Shown: positions 53,830-63,234 of the stretch, one piece after another
Position numbering within the stretch: position 1 is the first letter of the stretch
How the letters are laid out: each line of letters starts with the position of its first letter
Source: Gordonia prachuapensis
GTDB taxonomy: Bacteria; Actinomycetota; Actinomycetes; Mycobacteriales; Mycobacteriaceae
Direction of reading: 5' to 3'
NCBI RefSeq assembly: GCF_036350515.1
Contig: NZ_JAZDUE010000013.1
Span: 62,001 to 126,000, forward strand
DNA: 64,000 bases
Translations under genes and position numbers: made by a program
Notes under the pieces: model-generated
The model's input: only the letters and a program-made list of their open reading frames with translations
Told to the model about the DNA's origin: nothing
Database searches by the model: none

Positions 53830-53894
53830 GGCCGAGCGGGTCTTCGGACCCGGTCTGCGGTCCGGCGGCCGCTCCTTCGCCGTATTCTCTCCTC

Positions 53895-54731
53895 ATGGCG
53901 AAGAAGTCGACAGATGGCAAGGCCGCGAAGAAGATCCCGAACGCCGTCTACGAGGCCGAGCTCTTTCGGCTGCAGACCGAGCTGGTGAAGCTGCAGGAGT
54001 GGGTCCGGGCCACCGGGACTCGCGTCGTCGTCATCTTCGAGGGCCGCGACGCCGCCGGCAAAGGCGGCACCATCAAGCGGATCAGCGAATACCTCAGCCC
54101 ACGCGTCACGCGCATCGCGGCGTTGCCGGCGCCGACGGACCGGGAACGGGGCCAGTGGTACTACCAGCGCTACGTCGCGCATCTCCCGGCGCCCGGCGAG
54201 ATCGTCCTGTTCGACCGTTCCTGGTACAACCGGGCCGGTGTCGAGAAGGTCATGGGATTCTGCACTCCGGAGGAGCACACCCGGTTCCTGCGCCAGACAC
54301 CCATCTTCGAACAAATGCTGATCGACGACGGAATCCTGTTGCGCAAGTATTGGTTCTCCGTGTCCGACGAGGAGCAGCTCAAACGTTTCCGCTCCCGGCT
54401 CGACGACCCGGTGCGGCAGTGGAAGCTCAGTCCGATGGATCTCGAGGCCGTCTACCGATGGGAGGACTACTCCCGGGCCAAGGACGAGATGATGGTGCAC
54501 ACCGACACGGCGCTGAGCCCGTGGTATGTGGTGGAGTCGGATGTCAAGAAGCATGCCCGTCTCAACATGATCTCGCACCTGCTGTCGACCATCGAGTACG
54601 AGGACGTGCCGCGGCCCAAGGTCGACCTGCCGAAGAAGCCGATCGACTCCGGCAACTACCGGCGACCGCCGCGGTCGCTGTCGAAGTACGTCCCCGACCA
54701 TGTCGCCGAACTCCTCGGCGGTGATCACTGA
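53895..54731 (+). CDS. ppk2: polyphosphate kinase 2
   Basis: The 278-residue PPK2 has Walker A (FEGRDAAGKGGTI, residues 48-60), lid and Walker B with VLFDRSWYNRAGVEKVMGF, and the C-terminal DDPVRQWKLSPMDLEA. It is the class I, single-domain type that phosphorylates nucleoside diphosphates, usually GDP or ADP, from polyphosphate. Length matches. It stands between mdh and the pyruvyltransferase-like gene. Confidence 0.92.
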   Translation: MAKKSTDGKAAKKIPNAVYEAELFRLQTELVKLQEWVRATGTRVVVIFEGRDAAGKGGTIKRISEYLSPRVTRIAALPAPTDRERGQWYYQRYVAHLPAPGEIVLFDRSWYNRAGVEKVMGFCTPEEHTRFLRQTPIFEQMLIDDGILLRKYWFSVSDEEQLKRFRSRLDDPVRQWKLSPMDLEAVYRWEDYSRAKDEMMVHTDTALSPWYVVESDVKKHARLNMISHLLSTIEYEDVPRPKVDLPKKPIDSGNYRRPPRSLSKYVPDHVAELLGGDH

Positions 54732-54775
54732 CAGAGCGTGCATGCGGCGCGCCGACGGTGGGTAACATCCCATGA

Positions 54776-56038
54776 GTGCCAGTGCCCGGTGTCCCCACCG
54801 CTCTCCGTGACCGATTTCGCAACCGGCGCGGCGACGACGAGATCATCTACCTCATCTCCCCGGCCGGATTCCCCAACTACGGCGACGAACTGATCGCGCG
54901 TGCGTGGCTGCGCGAGCTGGCCCGCCGCCGTCCGCGGGCGATGGTCGTCCTCGACTGTCACAGCCCAGGCCAGGCCGGTCTCCTGTTGCGCGACCTGCAC
55001 CCACGCGCGGTGTTCGTCGACACCCTCTGGCAACTGACCCACTACGCATCCGACCGGGAACGCACCGACGGCCCCGATCCCGACACGCCCTGGATCTGGG
55101 TCGCCGATGCCGCCACTCGCCTCGGCCCGGCACCGCGGCTCGCCGAGGGTGTCGACGTGTTCCGACGGGCGACCTCGGTGCACATCCTCGGCGGCGGATA
55201 CCTCAACGCCGTCTGGCCGCAGCATGTCTCGCTGGTGGCCGCGGTCGCCGAACTCACCCGCGCCACCGGGGTCCCGGTGTACGCCACCGGGCAGGGACTG
55301 CTTCCGCAGCTGGGAGAACCCGCGTGGTCGGTCCTGCGCAAGGGCATCGAGGACTTCGCCGTCTTCGACTGTCGCGACGCCGCGTCGGCCGATGCGCTTG
55401 CGGGTGCAGGATCGACCCGGCACACCGGCGACGACGCCTGGCTGGGCCTCGACGATCCCGACGTCGTCCGGACGCCGGACCTCGAGCAGAAACCGGGGTC
55501 GTCGAACCCTGGTGGGGCCGGGGCAGGTGTGACACTCTGCGTCCAAGGCGATCTCGCCGATGAGTTCAGCGCGAGGGGCCGCACCGGACTCGACGCGCTC
55601 ACCGAGTTCGTGCGGGCCACCCTCGACGCCTGGGAGGTGCCAGGGGAAGCGGTCACCGTCATCGAGGGAATTCCGGGCCGTGACCGCGAGGTTCCGCTGA
55701 GACTCGGAGAACGACTCAAAGGTGCGCGGACGATCCCGTTCCTCGGGGTGTGGCGCCGCGGCCTGCCGGTCGGTTTCGGCGACACCTGGATCAGCACCCG
55801 GTTCCATCCGCATCTCGTCGCGGCCGCAGCCGGGGACTCCGGCGTCGCCGTGATCCCCCGGCCCGACTATTACGCCACCAAACACGGGTCGCTGACCGCG
55901 GGCGGATCCCGGTGGACGGTCGTCGACGATCCCGAGGTGATCCCGGAACCTCCGAGTGCCGGCGGTTTCGACGGCGCGGCGCGACGACGTGCGGTGTCGA
56001 CCAAGCGTGCACTGGCCGACGAGTTGTATCCCCGCTGA
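54776..56038 (+). CDS. polysaccharide pyruvyl transferase family protein
   Basis: The 420-residue GT-B-like protein has FPNYGDELIARAWLRELARR, VHILGGGYLNAVWPQHVS, and a late ISTRFHPHLVAAAAG, the CsaB/PssM family pattern. Such enzymes transfer pyruvyl groups from PEP onto surface sugars as ketals; in mycobacteria some act on glycopeptidolipids. The substrate is unknown. The start codon is GTG 54776. No sugar-biosynthesis neighbours are seen. Confidence 0.78.
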   Translation: MPVPGVPTALRDRFRNRRGDDEIIYLISPAGFPNYGDELIARAWLRELARRRPRAMVVLDCHSPGQAGLLLRDLHPRAVFVDTLWQLTHYASDRERTDGPDPDTPWIWVADAATRLGPAPRLAEGVDVFRRATSVHILGGGYLNAVWPQHVSLVAAVAELTRATGVPVYATGQGLLPQLGEPAWSVLRKGIEDFAVFDCRDAASADALAGAGSTRHTGDDAWLGLDDPDVVRTPDLEQKPGSSNPGGAGAGVTLCVQGDLADEFSARGRTGLDALTEFVRATLDAWEVPGEAVTVIEGIPGRDREVPLRLGERLKGARTIPFLGVWRRGLPVGFGDTWISTRFHPHLVAAAAGDSGVAVIPRPDYYATKHGSLTAGGSRWTVVDDPEVIPEPPSAGGFDGAARRRAVSTKRALADELYPR

Positions 56039-56056
56039 GTTGAATCCCCGACACCC

Positions 56057-56368
56057 GTGACCAACTCGACGATGTGGATCGGATTCGCCGAACTGGACTA
56101 TCTGCTCGGCGACGTCCACTCACTCAAGCACAAGCGATCGATCGTACGGCCGATCATCGCGGAGATCCGACGCCGATTCGCGGTGTCCACCGCCGAGGTC
56201 GGGCACCTCGACGCCCACCGCCGCACCGTCATCGGCGTCAGCGTCGTCGCCGCCGACCGCTCACATGTCGTGGACGTGCTCGACGCCGTCGAACGGTTCG
56301 CCGGCGGACGCCCCGAGGTCGAACTCCTGGCGGTGCGGCGACGTGTCTTCTCGTCGTCGGACTTCTGA
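56057..56368 (+). CDS. DUF503 domain protein
   Basis: The 103-residue protein matches DUF503: LGDVHSLKHKRSIVRPIIAEIRRRF and AEVGHLDAHRRTVIGVSVVA. The family has a ferredoxin-like fold; YlxP of Bacillus, a relative, sits by ribosome-maturation genes. Function is unknown. GTG 56057 is 18 bp after the upstream stop, suggesting co-transcription. It converges on mug with 5 bp between stops. Confidence 0.83.
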   Translation: MTNSTMWIGFAELDYLLGDVHSLKHKRSIVRPIIAEIRRRFAVSTAEVGHLDAHRRTVIGVSVVAADRSHVVDVLDAVERFAGGRPEVELLAVRRRVFSSSDF

Positions 56369-56373
56369 TCCGA

Positions 56374-56949
56374 CTAGAGGACACCCGCCGCGCGAGCCGC
56401 GTCGCCATAGGCCACCGCCAGGGATTCGACGGTCTCGTGCGCGTTGAGCCCGCTCGGGTTGGGGACCACCCACACCTCGGCGCCGTCCCACCGGTCTTCC
56501 TGACGACCGACGACAGCCCGCGGCATCCCGAACGCCGAGCGGTAGGCGGTGATCCCGGCGACCGCGACCACTCGAGGTCCGATCTCGGCGACCCGCGCGC
56601 GCAGCTGCGCGCCGCCGGTACGAAGCTCGTCGGCCGACAGCTCCGCTGCCGTCGCCGTCGCGCGCGCGACGACGTTGGTGATGCCGACACCGCTGCGGCA
56701 CAACATGTCACGATCGTCGTCGGACATCCCCGCGGAGGCGTCGATCATTCGGTCGACGATGCCTGCCCGATACAGCGCGGGATAGAACCGGTTGCCCGGG
56801 CGTGCGAAATGAGCGCCGACCGCGGCGGTCCACAGGCCGGGGTTGATGCCGACGAACAGCAATCGACAATCGTCGCCGATGAGATCGGGGACCTCGACAC
56901 CGCGATACTCCAGCAGTTGTTCACGCCGCACGCCCGCCACCTCTCTCAC
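56374..56949 (-). CDS. mug: G/U mismatch-specific uracil-DNA glycosylase Mug
   Basis: The 191-residue TDG/Mug-family glycosylase shows GINPGLWTAAVGAHFARPGN with the active-site region and late VVPNPSGLNAHE. It removes uracil or ethenocytosine opposite G. The usual catalytic Asn of the NPG motif is present. ATG 56949 is taken; upstream codons (KQPG side) do not extend the family. It is divergent from the SARP regulator. Confidence 0.88.
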   Translation of the reverse strand: MREVAGVRREQLLEYRGVEVPDLIGDDCRLLFVGINPGLWTAAVGAHFARPGNRFYPALYRAGIVDRMIDASAGMSDDDRDMLCRSGVGITNVVARATATAAELSADELRTGGAQLRARVAEIGPRVVAVAGITAYRSAFGMPRAVVGRQEDRWDGAEVWVVPNPSGLNAHETVESLAVAYGDAARAAGVL

Positions 56950-57046
56950 GAACTGCTCGACCGGCGTCCCGGTTCACGGAATCGGACACGGCGCCAGCGT
57001 AGTCCGAACAAATGGACATCCGCGGGCGACTCACGCCGATCAGGTC

Positions 57047-57052
57047 TAAACT
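57047..57052 (+). promoter_or_regulatory. -10 hexamer for a possible leaderless regulator transcript
   Basis: TAAACT lies seven bases before GTG 57060, the spacing of a leaderless mRNA whose first base is the start codon. No Shine-Dalgarno precedes that GTG. Confidence 0.55.
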
Positions 57053-57059
57053 CTCGCTG

Positions 57060-60000
57060 GTGGCTCGGCTCGCATACACGGTCCTGGGCGGACTCGGCGC
57101 GCAGATCGATTCCGAGCCCGCCGAACTCGGCACGCGCAAGCAGCGTGCGGTGCTCGCTCAGCTGATCCTCGCGGCGGGTACCCAGGTCAGCGTCGATCGC
57201 CTGATCGAAGGCATCTGGGGAGCGAGTGCACCCGACCGCGCCGACGTCTCGGTGCAGGCGTACATCTCGGGCCTGCGCAAAGCTCTGGAACCCGGCCGCA
57301 AACCACGAGCCCCGTCATCCGTACTCGTCACCCGGGGCGCCGGGTACGCACTGGTCGCCGACGACGATCAGGTGGACGCGCGCAGGCTCACCCGTGTGAT
57401 CGCCGACGCCCACACGCAACACCGCCGCGGCGACTCCGCCGAAGCCGCTGTGCAGTTGAGGGCCGCGTTGGACGGATATCGCCCACTGCTGCCGGAGTTC
57501 GAGGGCCTGGCCTTTCGCGACGAGGCCGCGGCCCTGCTGGACCGCACGATCGCCGAAGCCCTCGAGTTCTCGTACGAGGTGCGTCTCGCGCTGGGCGAGC
57601 ATCGGGCCCTTGTACCCGAGCTGGAGCAGGCCGTTCGCCGCTCACCGCTCGACGAGGGGCTCTGGGTGCTTCTCGCCACCGCGCGATACCGACTGGGACG
57701 CCAGTCCGATGCGCTCGCGGCGATCGCCGACGCCCGCCGGATACTCGCCGACGAGATCGGCGTGGATCCTGGTCCGCGCCTTCGGGATCTGGAACGCGAC
57801 ATCCTCGACCACGCACCCGACCTGGTGCTGCCCGACGGCACCGAACACCGGACACCGCGACTGGTCGGTCCGGGCGATCCCGTCACCGCGTCGCCGACCG
57901 CCCCGAACGCGCTCGCCCAGTCGCCCCGAGGCGACAGCACGGCGATCACCGGCCCCGATGCTCGATCACCCGAGGACGCAGCCGGGACGGCCACGGGCTC
58001 TCTGATCGGACGAACCGACGAGCTGTCGGTCCTGCACCGCGCGGTCCTCGCGTCGCTGCAGGGGCCGGGCGGCGTGGTCATCGTCGAGGGGGACCCCGGC
58101 GCAGGCAAGAGCGCCCTCATCGAGGAAGCCGCCCGCCGTGCGGCCGCCGCGGCCGACCTGAAGGTGCTGTGGGGACGATGTGTCGAGGATGCAGCGGCCC
58201 CGTCGATGTGGCCGTGGGTGCAGATCCTGGGAACCGTTCTGCCGGATCTGGCCCCGGAAGACCGAGCCGCCCTCCTCGACAACGACCTCGGACGCCTGGT
58301 CACCCACGACACCACCGTCATCCCACCACCCCGTGAGATGCCGGATGCGACAGCACGTTTCCGCTTCTACGATCAGGCCGCGAACATTCTCGCCGGGGTG
58401 GCCGAACGACATCTGCTGATCATCGTCCTCGACGATGTGCAATGGGCCGACAGCGCATCGCTGGAGTTGTTCGCGCACATGGCCGCACGGCGCACGCCCG
58501 GGGTGACGTTCTTCGCGTCGCTGCGCACGCGGACCCGGCGGCAGGCGGTCGGCAACGCGTTGGCCACGGTCTCCCGGCTACCCGAACACCGCAGGATCGA
58601 GGTCGGCCCCCTCACCGACGACGACATCTCGGCCATGGTCCGCCGCGAGACCGGGGACTGGCCGACCCCCGGCACGGTCGCGTCGATCTCCCACCGCACC
58701 CGCGGCAACGCGTTCTTTGTGCGCGAATTGGCCCGGATCCTGGCCGACCGCGGGTCCATTGACGACCGTTCGGTTCCGGCCGGGGTGCGTGACGTCGTCC
58801 GTGAACGCCTCGGTCCGCTGCCCCCGGCGACGGTGGAACTACTCGAGTTGGCGGCGCTGATCGGCAGCCGGGTCGACCTCAGCTTGCTCGCCGCGGCGGC
58901 CGGACGGCCGATCGACGAGACCCTCGAGGCACTCGAACCCGCCGACGCCGCGGGTTTGATCGGCGCCGAACCGGACGACCCGTTCGCGTTTCGCTTCGAC
59001 CACGACCTGATCCGTGAGGCGATCGCCGGGCGCATCTCCACCTCGCGAGCCTGTCGCCTCCATCTCGCCGTCGCCGATCAGTTGGAAGGCGATCCGACGG
59101 CCGGCGCGACCACCCAGCGCGCCACCCACCTCTTCTCGGCGGGCCCGCTGGCCGACCGCGCCCGAACCGCCCGTGCGCTCGTGGAAGCCGGCCGAATCGC
59201 CCTGCGTAGCTACAGCTTCGACACCGCAACCCGGTGGCTCGCCGATGCTGCCCGGTTGGCGCGCGGTATCGACGACCGCGACCTTGAGTTGCAGGCGATC
59301 ACCACGTTGATCGCCAGCGATGTGGCCCGCAACGGGTACTTCGCCGCCGATCGGGAGCTACTCCGCCGGGCACGGGAACTCGGCGAGGCCGATGCCGACG
59401 ACGCGCTGCTCGCACGGCTCGACTACGCGAGATTTGCGGCACATTCACAGATCGCCGATATCCGTGGCGCGCATCGCCATGCCGACGAACTCGCGGCCCG
59501 GGCGAGACAGTCCGACAACCCCGTGGTGAAGCACCTCGGGATGCAGGCAACCGGTATCGACCTGTTCGACCGAGGTCACATCGGTCAGGCGCTCCGGGTG
59601 CTCGAGACCTATGCGCCGATCGACCGAGCAGTCAGTGGTCTCCAACTCGACCAGCTCATGATCGGACAGGGTTTCCGGGCGGTCGCGGCAACCCTGTCCG
59701 AGGGCCCCGCGGTCGGCCGCGAACTGTTCGAGCAGATCGACACCGGACCCGACGAACCGATGTCGTACCTCGGAACAGCGATCTTCGCCGTCACCGGCGC
59801 CGCTCTCATCGGGGACGTGGACTGGGCCCGCGAGGTCGGTGAGCGCCTCGTGCGTTCATCAGCCCACAACGCGCTGGAGTACCTGCGGACAGGCGGCGAA
59901 CGAATGTACTGGTGGGCTCGGGCGGTCGGGGATTCGCCGGACGAGGCCCTCGACCACATCGAGCGTCTGCACGACCCACGCCAAGAGCAGCGCACCGGAA

Positions 60001-60299
60001 TCGGCCTGTGGTGGGCGCTCTACGCCGAGGCGCTGGTCGCCGCCGGCCGATTCGAGGACGTCCCGGTGCTGCTCGAGCACGCGCAGGTGTTCGCCGAACG
60101 AACGGGTCAACGTTATCCCGACGCCCATCGCCTTCTCGTCTGCGCCGAGTTCCAGCACGCCACGCAGCATCCCGCCACCACTGTCCGCGACACGTTGCGG
60201 GAGGCCCGGCGGGTGGCCGCACGGCAGGAGGCTCATGCGCTACGCGCCCGCATCGATTCGTTCGCGACCGATCACGGGTATCCAGATCTCGCCCGCTGA
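57060..60299 (+). CDS. AfsR/SARP-type regulator with BTAD and AAA-type ATPase domains
   Basis: The 1079-residue protein has an OmpR-type winged helix (AYTVLGGLGAQIDSEPAELG, QRAVLAQLILAAGTQVSVDRL), a BTAD (~100-250), a Pro/Thr linker, a STAND/AAA ATPase with P-loop GDPGAGKSALIEE (~343) and a TPR-like C-terminal half. It lacks the LuxR HTH of LAL regulators. Such proteins sense a small molecule and activate adjacent genes; here the FAD oxidase at 60441 is downstream and has SARP-type direct repeats before it. GTG 57060 is preferred because a -10 lies seven bases before it; GTG/ATG at 57012 is the alternative. Confidence 0.85.
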   Translation: MARLAYTVLGGLGAQIDSEPAELGTRKQRAVLAQLILAAGTQVSVDRLIEGIWGASAPDRADVSVQAYISGLRKALEPGRKPRAPSSVLVTRGAGYALVADDDQVDARRLTRVIADAHTQHRRGDSAEAAVQLRAALDGYRPLLPEFEGLAFRDEAAALLDRTIAEALEFSYEVRLALGEHRALVPELEQAVRRSPLDEGLWVLLATARYRLGRQSDALAAIADARRILADEIGVDPGPRLRDLERDILDHAPDLVLPDGTEHRTPRLVGPGDPVTASPTAPNALAQSPRGDSTAITGPDARSPEDAAGTATGSLIGRTDELSVLHRAVLASLQGPGGVVIVEGDPGAGKSALIEEAARRAAAAADLKVLWGRCVEDAAAPSMWPWVQILGTVLPDLAPEDRAALLDNDLGRLVTHDTTVIPPPREMPDATARFRFYDQAANILAGVAERHLLIIVLDDVQWADSASLELFAHMAARRTPGVTFFASLRTRTRRQAVGNALATVSRLPEHRRIEVGPLTDDDISAMVRRETGDWPTPGTVASISHRTRGNAFFVRELARILADRGSIDDRSVPAGVRDVVRERLGPLPPATVELLELAALIGSRVDLSLLAAAAGRPIDETLEALEPADAAGLIGAEPDDPFAFRFDHDLIREAIAGRISTSRACRLHLAVADQLEGDPTAGATTQRATHLFSAGPLADRARTARALVEAGRIALRSYSFDTATRWLADAARLARGIDDRDLELQAITTLIASDVARNGYFAADRELLRRARELGEADADDALLARLDYARFAAHSQIADIRGAHRHADELAARARQSDNPVVKHLGMQATGIDLFDRGHIGQALRVLETYAPIDRAVSGLQLDQLMIGQGFRAVAATLSEGPAVGRELFEQIDTGPDEPMSYLGTAIFAVTGAALIGDVDWAREVGERLVRSSAHNALEYLRTGGERMYWWARAVGDSPDEALDHIERLHDPRQEQRTGIGLWWALYAEALVAAGRFEDVPVLLEHAQVFAERTGQRYPDAHRLLVCAEFQHATQHPATTVRDTLREARRVAARQEAHALRARIDSFATDHGYPDLAR

Positions 60300-60328
60300 C
60301 CTGCGCGAATCGACTTGAGGTCGGGTCT

Positions 60329-60371
60329 CCAAGTCGGTCCCAAGTACCTCTCAAGGGGTGCCGTCGAGAGT
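60329..60371 (+). promoter_or_regulatory. candidate SARP operator: three direct repeats at 11-bp spacing
   Basis: CCAAGTC (60329-60335), CCAAGTA (60340-60346) and TCAAGGG (60351-60357) repeat every 11 bp with four-base gaps, the geometry known for SARP binding sites. A GAGAGT -10-like hexamer is at 60366-60371, eight bases after the last repeat, the usual SARP spacing. The FAD oxidase starts at 60441, giving a ~60-nt leader. The fourth position, CGTCGAG (60362-60368), is a weak partial match. Confidence 0.6.
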
Positions 60372-60440
60372 TGGTGTCATCCGGGACATCCGGACCCCGA
60401 CCAGCCGACGACTTCGGCGCACAGCGATTGGAACCACTCG

Positions 60441-61880
60441 ATGACCATTCAGACCACCCGTCCGGCCACCCACCCCGACTCCCCGGAAGGGCTCGAGGTC
60501 CGTCCGCAGACCTCGGTCCTCGCCGAACTCGCCGACCGCATCGCCGGCGACGTCCTCGGGCCCGGAGACCACGGGTATGACGAGGCCCGCACCGGTTTCA
60601 ACCTGTTGGCCGACCACCGTCCCGCCGTGATCGCCGTTCCCGCGAACAGCCACGACGTGATCGAGGTGGTCCGGTTCGCCGCGGACGAGGGGCTTCGGGT
60701 TGCGATCCAGGCCACCGGGCACGGTCCGGGTTCGGCCGCCGACGGCGCGTTGCTGATCAACACCTCGAAGATGACCGACGTCAGCGTCGACCCGGCAGCC
60801 CGCACCGCCACCGTCGCGGCCGGTGCCAAGTGGGCGCCGGTACTCGCCCAGGCCCAGGCGCACGGGCTGGCCCCCTTGCTCGGGTCCACCACCGACGTCG
60901 GCGTCGTCGGATACACGCTCGGCGGCGGATTCGGCTGGCTGGGACGTAAGTACGGATTGTCGTCGGACGCCGTCCGCTCCTTCGACATCGTCACGCCGGA
61001 CGGCAACCCGCTCCGGGTCAGCGCGACGAGTCATCCGGACATCTTCTGGGCGTTGCGCGGCGGTGGCAGTGGCAGTCTCGGCGTGATCACCGATGTCGTG
61101 ATCGACCTCTTTCCCGTCAGCACCGTCTACGCCGGCAATCTGTTCTACTCGGCCGAGGACGCGCCGGAGGTGCTACGGCGGTTCGCCGAGTGGGCGCCGC
61201 GGCAGTCCGAGGATCTGACGTCGGCGGTGACGGTGATGAACTTCCCACCGCTCGACATCGTCCCGGAACCCTTCCGCGGCAAGACCTTCACACTGGTCCG
61301 CGGCTGCTGGTCCGGAGACGTCGCCGACGGTGCCCGGGTGATCGACGAGTGGCGGCAGTGGAAGACCCCGGAGGTCGATCTGTGGGCGGAGATGCCGTTC
61401 GCAGCGGCCGACGCGATCAGCATGGACCCGACCGATCCGCTACCGGCGATGGTCACCACCGAGTGGCTCGACGAGCTGCCCGACGCTGCGATCGACATCG
61501 TGGTCGACCGCGTCCGACCCAAGCCGGGAACCCTTCCGCTGGTGCTGTTCGCCGAAATCCGGCACGCCGGCGGTGCGGTGGCGCGCGGGGCCGCGACGTC
61601 CCCCAACGATCGCGGGCGCGAAGGCACCTTCCTGCTCGAGCTGGCATCGATGGTGCCCGATCCGCACGTCGGCCTGGCGGTGGAGTCCGCCTTGCGACTC
61701 ACCCGCAAGGCCCTGGAGCCCTACGTGACCGGGGCCGCGTATCTGAACTTCGTCGAGTTCGACGAGAAAACCGCGCGGTCGGCGACGTCGTTCAGCGAAG
61801 ACAACCACCGGCGACTCGTCGCCATCAAGGCGGCGCTCGACCCCGAGAACCGCTTCTGCCACGGGGTCGCGCTCCACTAG
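60441..61880 (+). CDS. FAD-binding oxidoreductase, berberine bridge / 6-hydroxynicotine oxidase type
   Basis: The 479-residue flavoenzyme has a PCMH-type FAD domain: VIAVPANSHDVIEVVRFA, QATGHGPGSA with His94 as likely 8-alpha-histidyl FAD link, and VGYTLGGGFGWLGRKYG, plus a C-terminal BBE motif region (YLNFVEFDE). The cysteine that gives bicovalent linkage in berberine bridge enzymes is not visible. It oxidises a small molecule with O2 or another acceptor; substrate unknown. It lies downstream of the SARP regulator, behind the phased repeats, so is probably its target. Confidence 0.85.
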   Translation: MTIQTTRPATHPDSPEGLEVRPQTSVLAELADRIAGDVLGPGDHGYDEARTGFNLLADHRPAVIAVPANSHDVIEVVRFAADEGLRVAIQATGHGPGSAADGALLINTSKMTDVSVDPAARTATVAAGAKWAPVLAQAQAHGLAPLLGSTTDVGVVGYTLGGGFGWLGRKYGLSSDAVRSFDIVTPDGNPLRVSATSHPDIFWALRGGGSGSLGVITDVVIDLFPVSTVYAGNLFYSAEDAPEVLRRFAEWAPRQSEDLTSAVTVMNFPPLDIVPEPFRGKTFTLVRGCWSGDVADGARVIDEWRQWKTPEVDLWAEMPFAAADAISMDPTDPLPAMVTTEWLDELPDAAIDIVVDRVRPKPGTLPLVLFAEIRHAGGAVARGAATSPNDRGREGTFLLELASMVPDPHVGLAVESALRLTRKALEPYVTGAAYLNFVEFDEKTARSATSFSEDNHRRLVAIKAALDPENRFCHGVALH

Positions 61881-61900
61881 GACGACCGACCCCACTGCGG

Positions 61901-61933
61901 GAGGGGCCCCGGCACACCCCGGCCGGGGCCCTC
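61901..61933 (+). terminator. GC-rich hairpin after the FAD oxidase
   Basis: GAGGGGCCCCGG pairs with CCGGGGCCCTC (one bulge) across a loop of about 10 nt, 20 bp downstream of the oxidase stop. It is followed by a short CT-rich stretch but no clean T-run. Confidence 0.75.
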
Positions 61934-61979
61934 TGTGGCGCTTTGTCGATGGCACCCGAGTGGTGCGTACATTGGCGGT

Positions 61980-62375
61980 GTGACCACGCCCCGACCTCCG
62001 CTGATCATCGTCGACGCCGCCAACGTCGTCGGATCGAAGCCCGACGGATGGTGGCGCGACCGGCACGGAGCCACGGAACGACTCCGAGACCGGTTGGTGG
62101 GACTCGCCGAAACCGGGTTACCGGGCATCCCGGGCCCGGTCGAGGTCGTCATGGTCGTCGAAGGGCAGGCGCGACACGTGGCACCGTCACCGACCGTGTC
62201 GACCGAACCGGCGCCACGATCCGGAGATGATCGCATCGTCGACTTGGTGTCCGAACACCGAGGTCGACAGATGACCGTGGTGACTGCCGATCGCGAATTG
62301 CGGCGGCGGGTGACCGATCTCGGCGCCGACGTAATGGGACCGTCGGCACTACCCGATGCCAGGATGGGGACATGA
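61980..62375 (+). CDS. YacP/NYN (PIN-like) domain protein
   Basis: The 131-residue protein has acidic residues in the NYN/PIN arrangement: LIIVDAANVVGSKPDGWW at the start and VVTADRELRRRVTDLGADVMGP at the end. PIN-like domains are usually metal-dependent ribonucleases or nucleotide-binding. Target unknown. GTG 61980 is used. Its stop overlaps the nat start by four bases, so the two are coupled. Confidence 0.75.
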   Translation: MTTPRPPLIIVDAANVVGSKPDGWWRDRHGATERLRDRLVGLAETGLPGIPGPVEVVMVVEGQARHVAPSPTVSTEPAPRSGDDRIVDLVSEHRGRQMTVVTADRELRRRVTDLGADVMGPSALPDARMGT

Positions 62376-63232
62376 CCTCGAGCGAAGCCGACCTATCGAC
62401 GATGACCGCCGCATACTTCGATCGGATCGGGTACACCGGCCCGGCGACTCCGTCGCTCGACACACTGACCGGCCTCGTTGCCGCACACGTACGGCACATC
62501 CCGTTCGAGAACCTCGATCCGCTGACCGGCACCCCGGTGGCCGACCTCGATCGAGAGAGTCTGCACGACAAGTTGGTCGCCCGGCGGCGCGGCGGTTTCT
62601 GCTACGAACACAACGGTTTGTTCCGCCATGTCCTGCTGGACCTCGGGTTTGCGGTCGACCAATTGGCCGGCCGTGTCGTGTGGATGAAGGAGCCCGGTCC
62701 CCTACCCGCGGAGACCCATCAACTCCTCTCGGTTCGCGTGCCCGGGCACGACGGCAGCTGGCTCGTCGATGTCGGGTTCGGGGGCCAGACACCCACGGCT
62801 CCACTGCGTTTCGAGATCGGAACCGAGCAAACCACCGACCTCGAACCGTTCCGGATCACGCACTCCGACGACGGGCTCTTCCACGTCATGGAGTCCAAGG
62901 TCGGAGGGCGGTGGCAACCGCTGTACCTGTTCACCGAACGTGCGCGTCCCCCGGTCGACAGCGTTGTCGGGAGTTGGTTCGCCTCGACGAATCCGAGTGC
63001 ACCATTTCCCAACGCGCTCATGGTCTGCCTGATCGTCGACGACACGCGGTGGAATCTCAACAATCGACACCTTGCCGTGTACCACGCCGACGGAACCCGC
63101 GAGAAGCGTGAACTCGCTTCTGCTGCTGAGGTTCTCGATCTGCTCGGAAGTCGTTTCGGCATAGATCTCGCAGGGATCGAGGGAATCGAGGAGCGCGTGG
63201 CGCAGGTCGTGGGTGACCTGCCCGGTTCCTGA
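62372..63232 (+). CDS. nat: arylamine N-acetyltransferase
   Basis: The 286-residue protein has the Cys-His-Asp triad: Cys77 in RRGGFCYEHN, His116 in ETHQLLS, Asp133 in LVDVGFGG, plus HIPFENLDPLTG. It acetylates arylamines and hydrazines from acetyl-CoA; in mycobacteria NAT supports cell-wall lipid and sterol metabolism, and can act on isoniazid. A start at ATG 62402 would put Cys at 67, nearer the usual 69-70, and give 276 residues; the overlap with the NYN gene favours 62372. It converges on the shikimate dehydrogenase with 2 bp between stops. Confidence 0.92.
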   Translation: MTSSEADLSTMTAAYFDRIGYTGPATPSLDTLTGLVAAHVRHIPFENLDPLTGTPVADLDRESLHDKLVARRRGGFCYEHNGLFRHVLLDLGFAVDQLAGRVVWMKEPGPLPAETHQLLSVRVPGHDGSWLVDVGFGGQTPTAPLRFEIGTEQTTDLEPFRITHSDDGLFHVMESKVGGRWQPLYLFTERARPPVDSVVGSWFASTNPSAPFPNALMVCLIVDDTRWNLNNRHLAVYHADGTREKRELASAAEVLDLLGSRFGIDLAGIEGIEERVAQVVGDLPGS

Positions 63233-63234
63233 GC

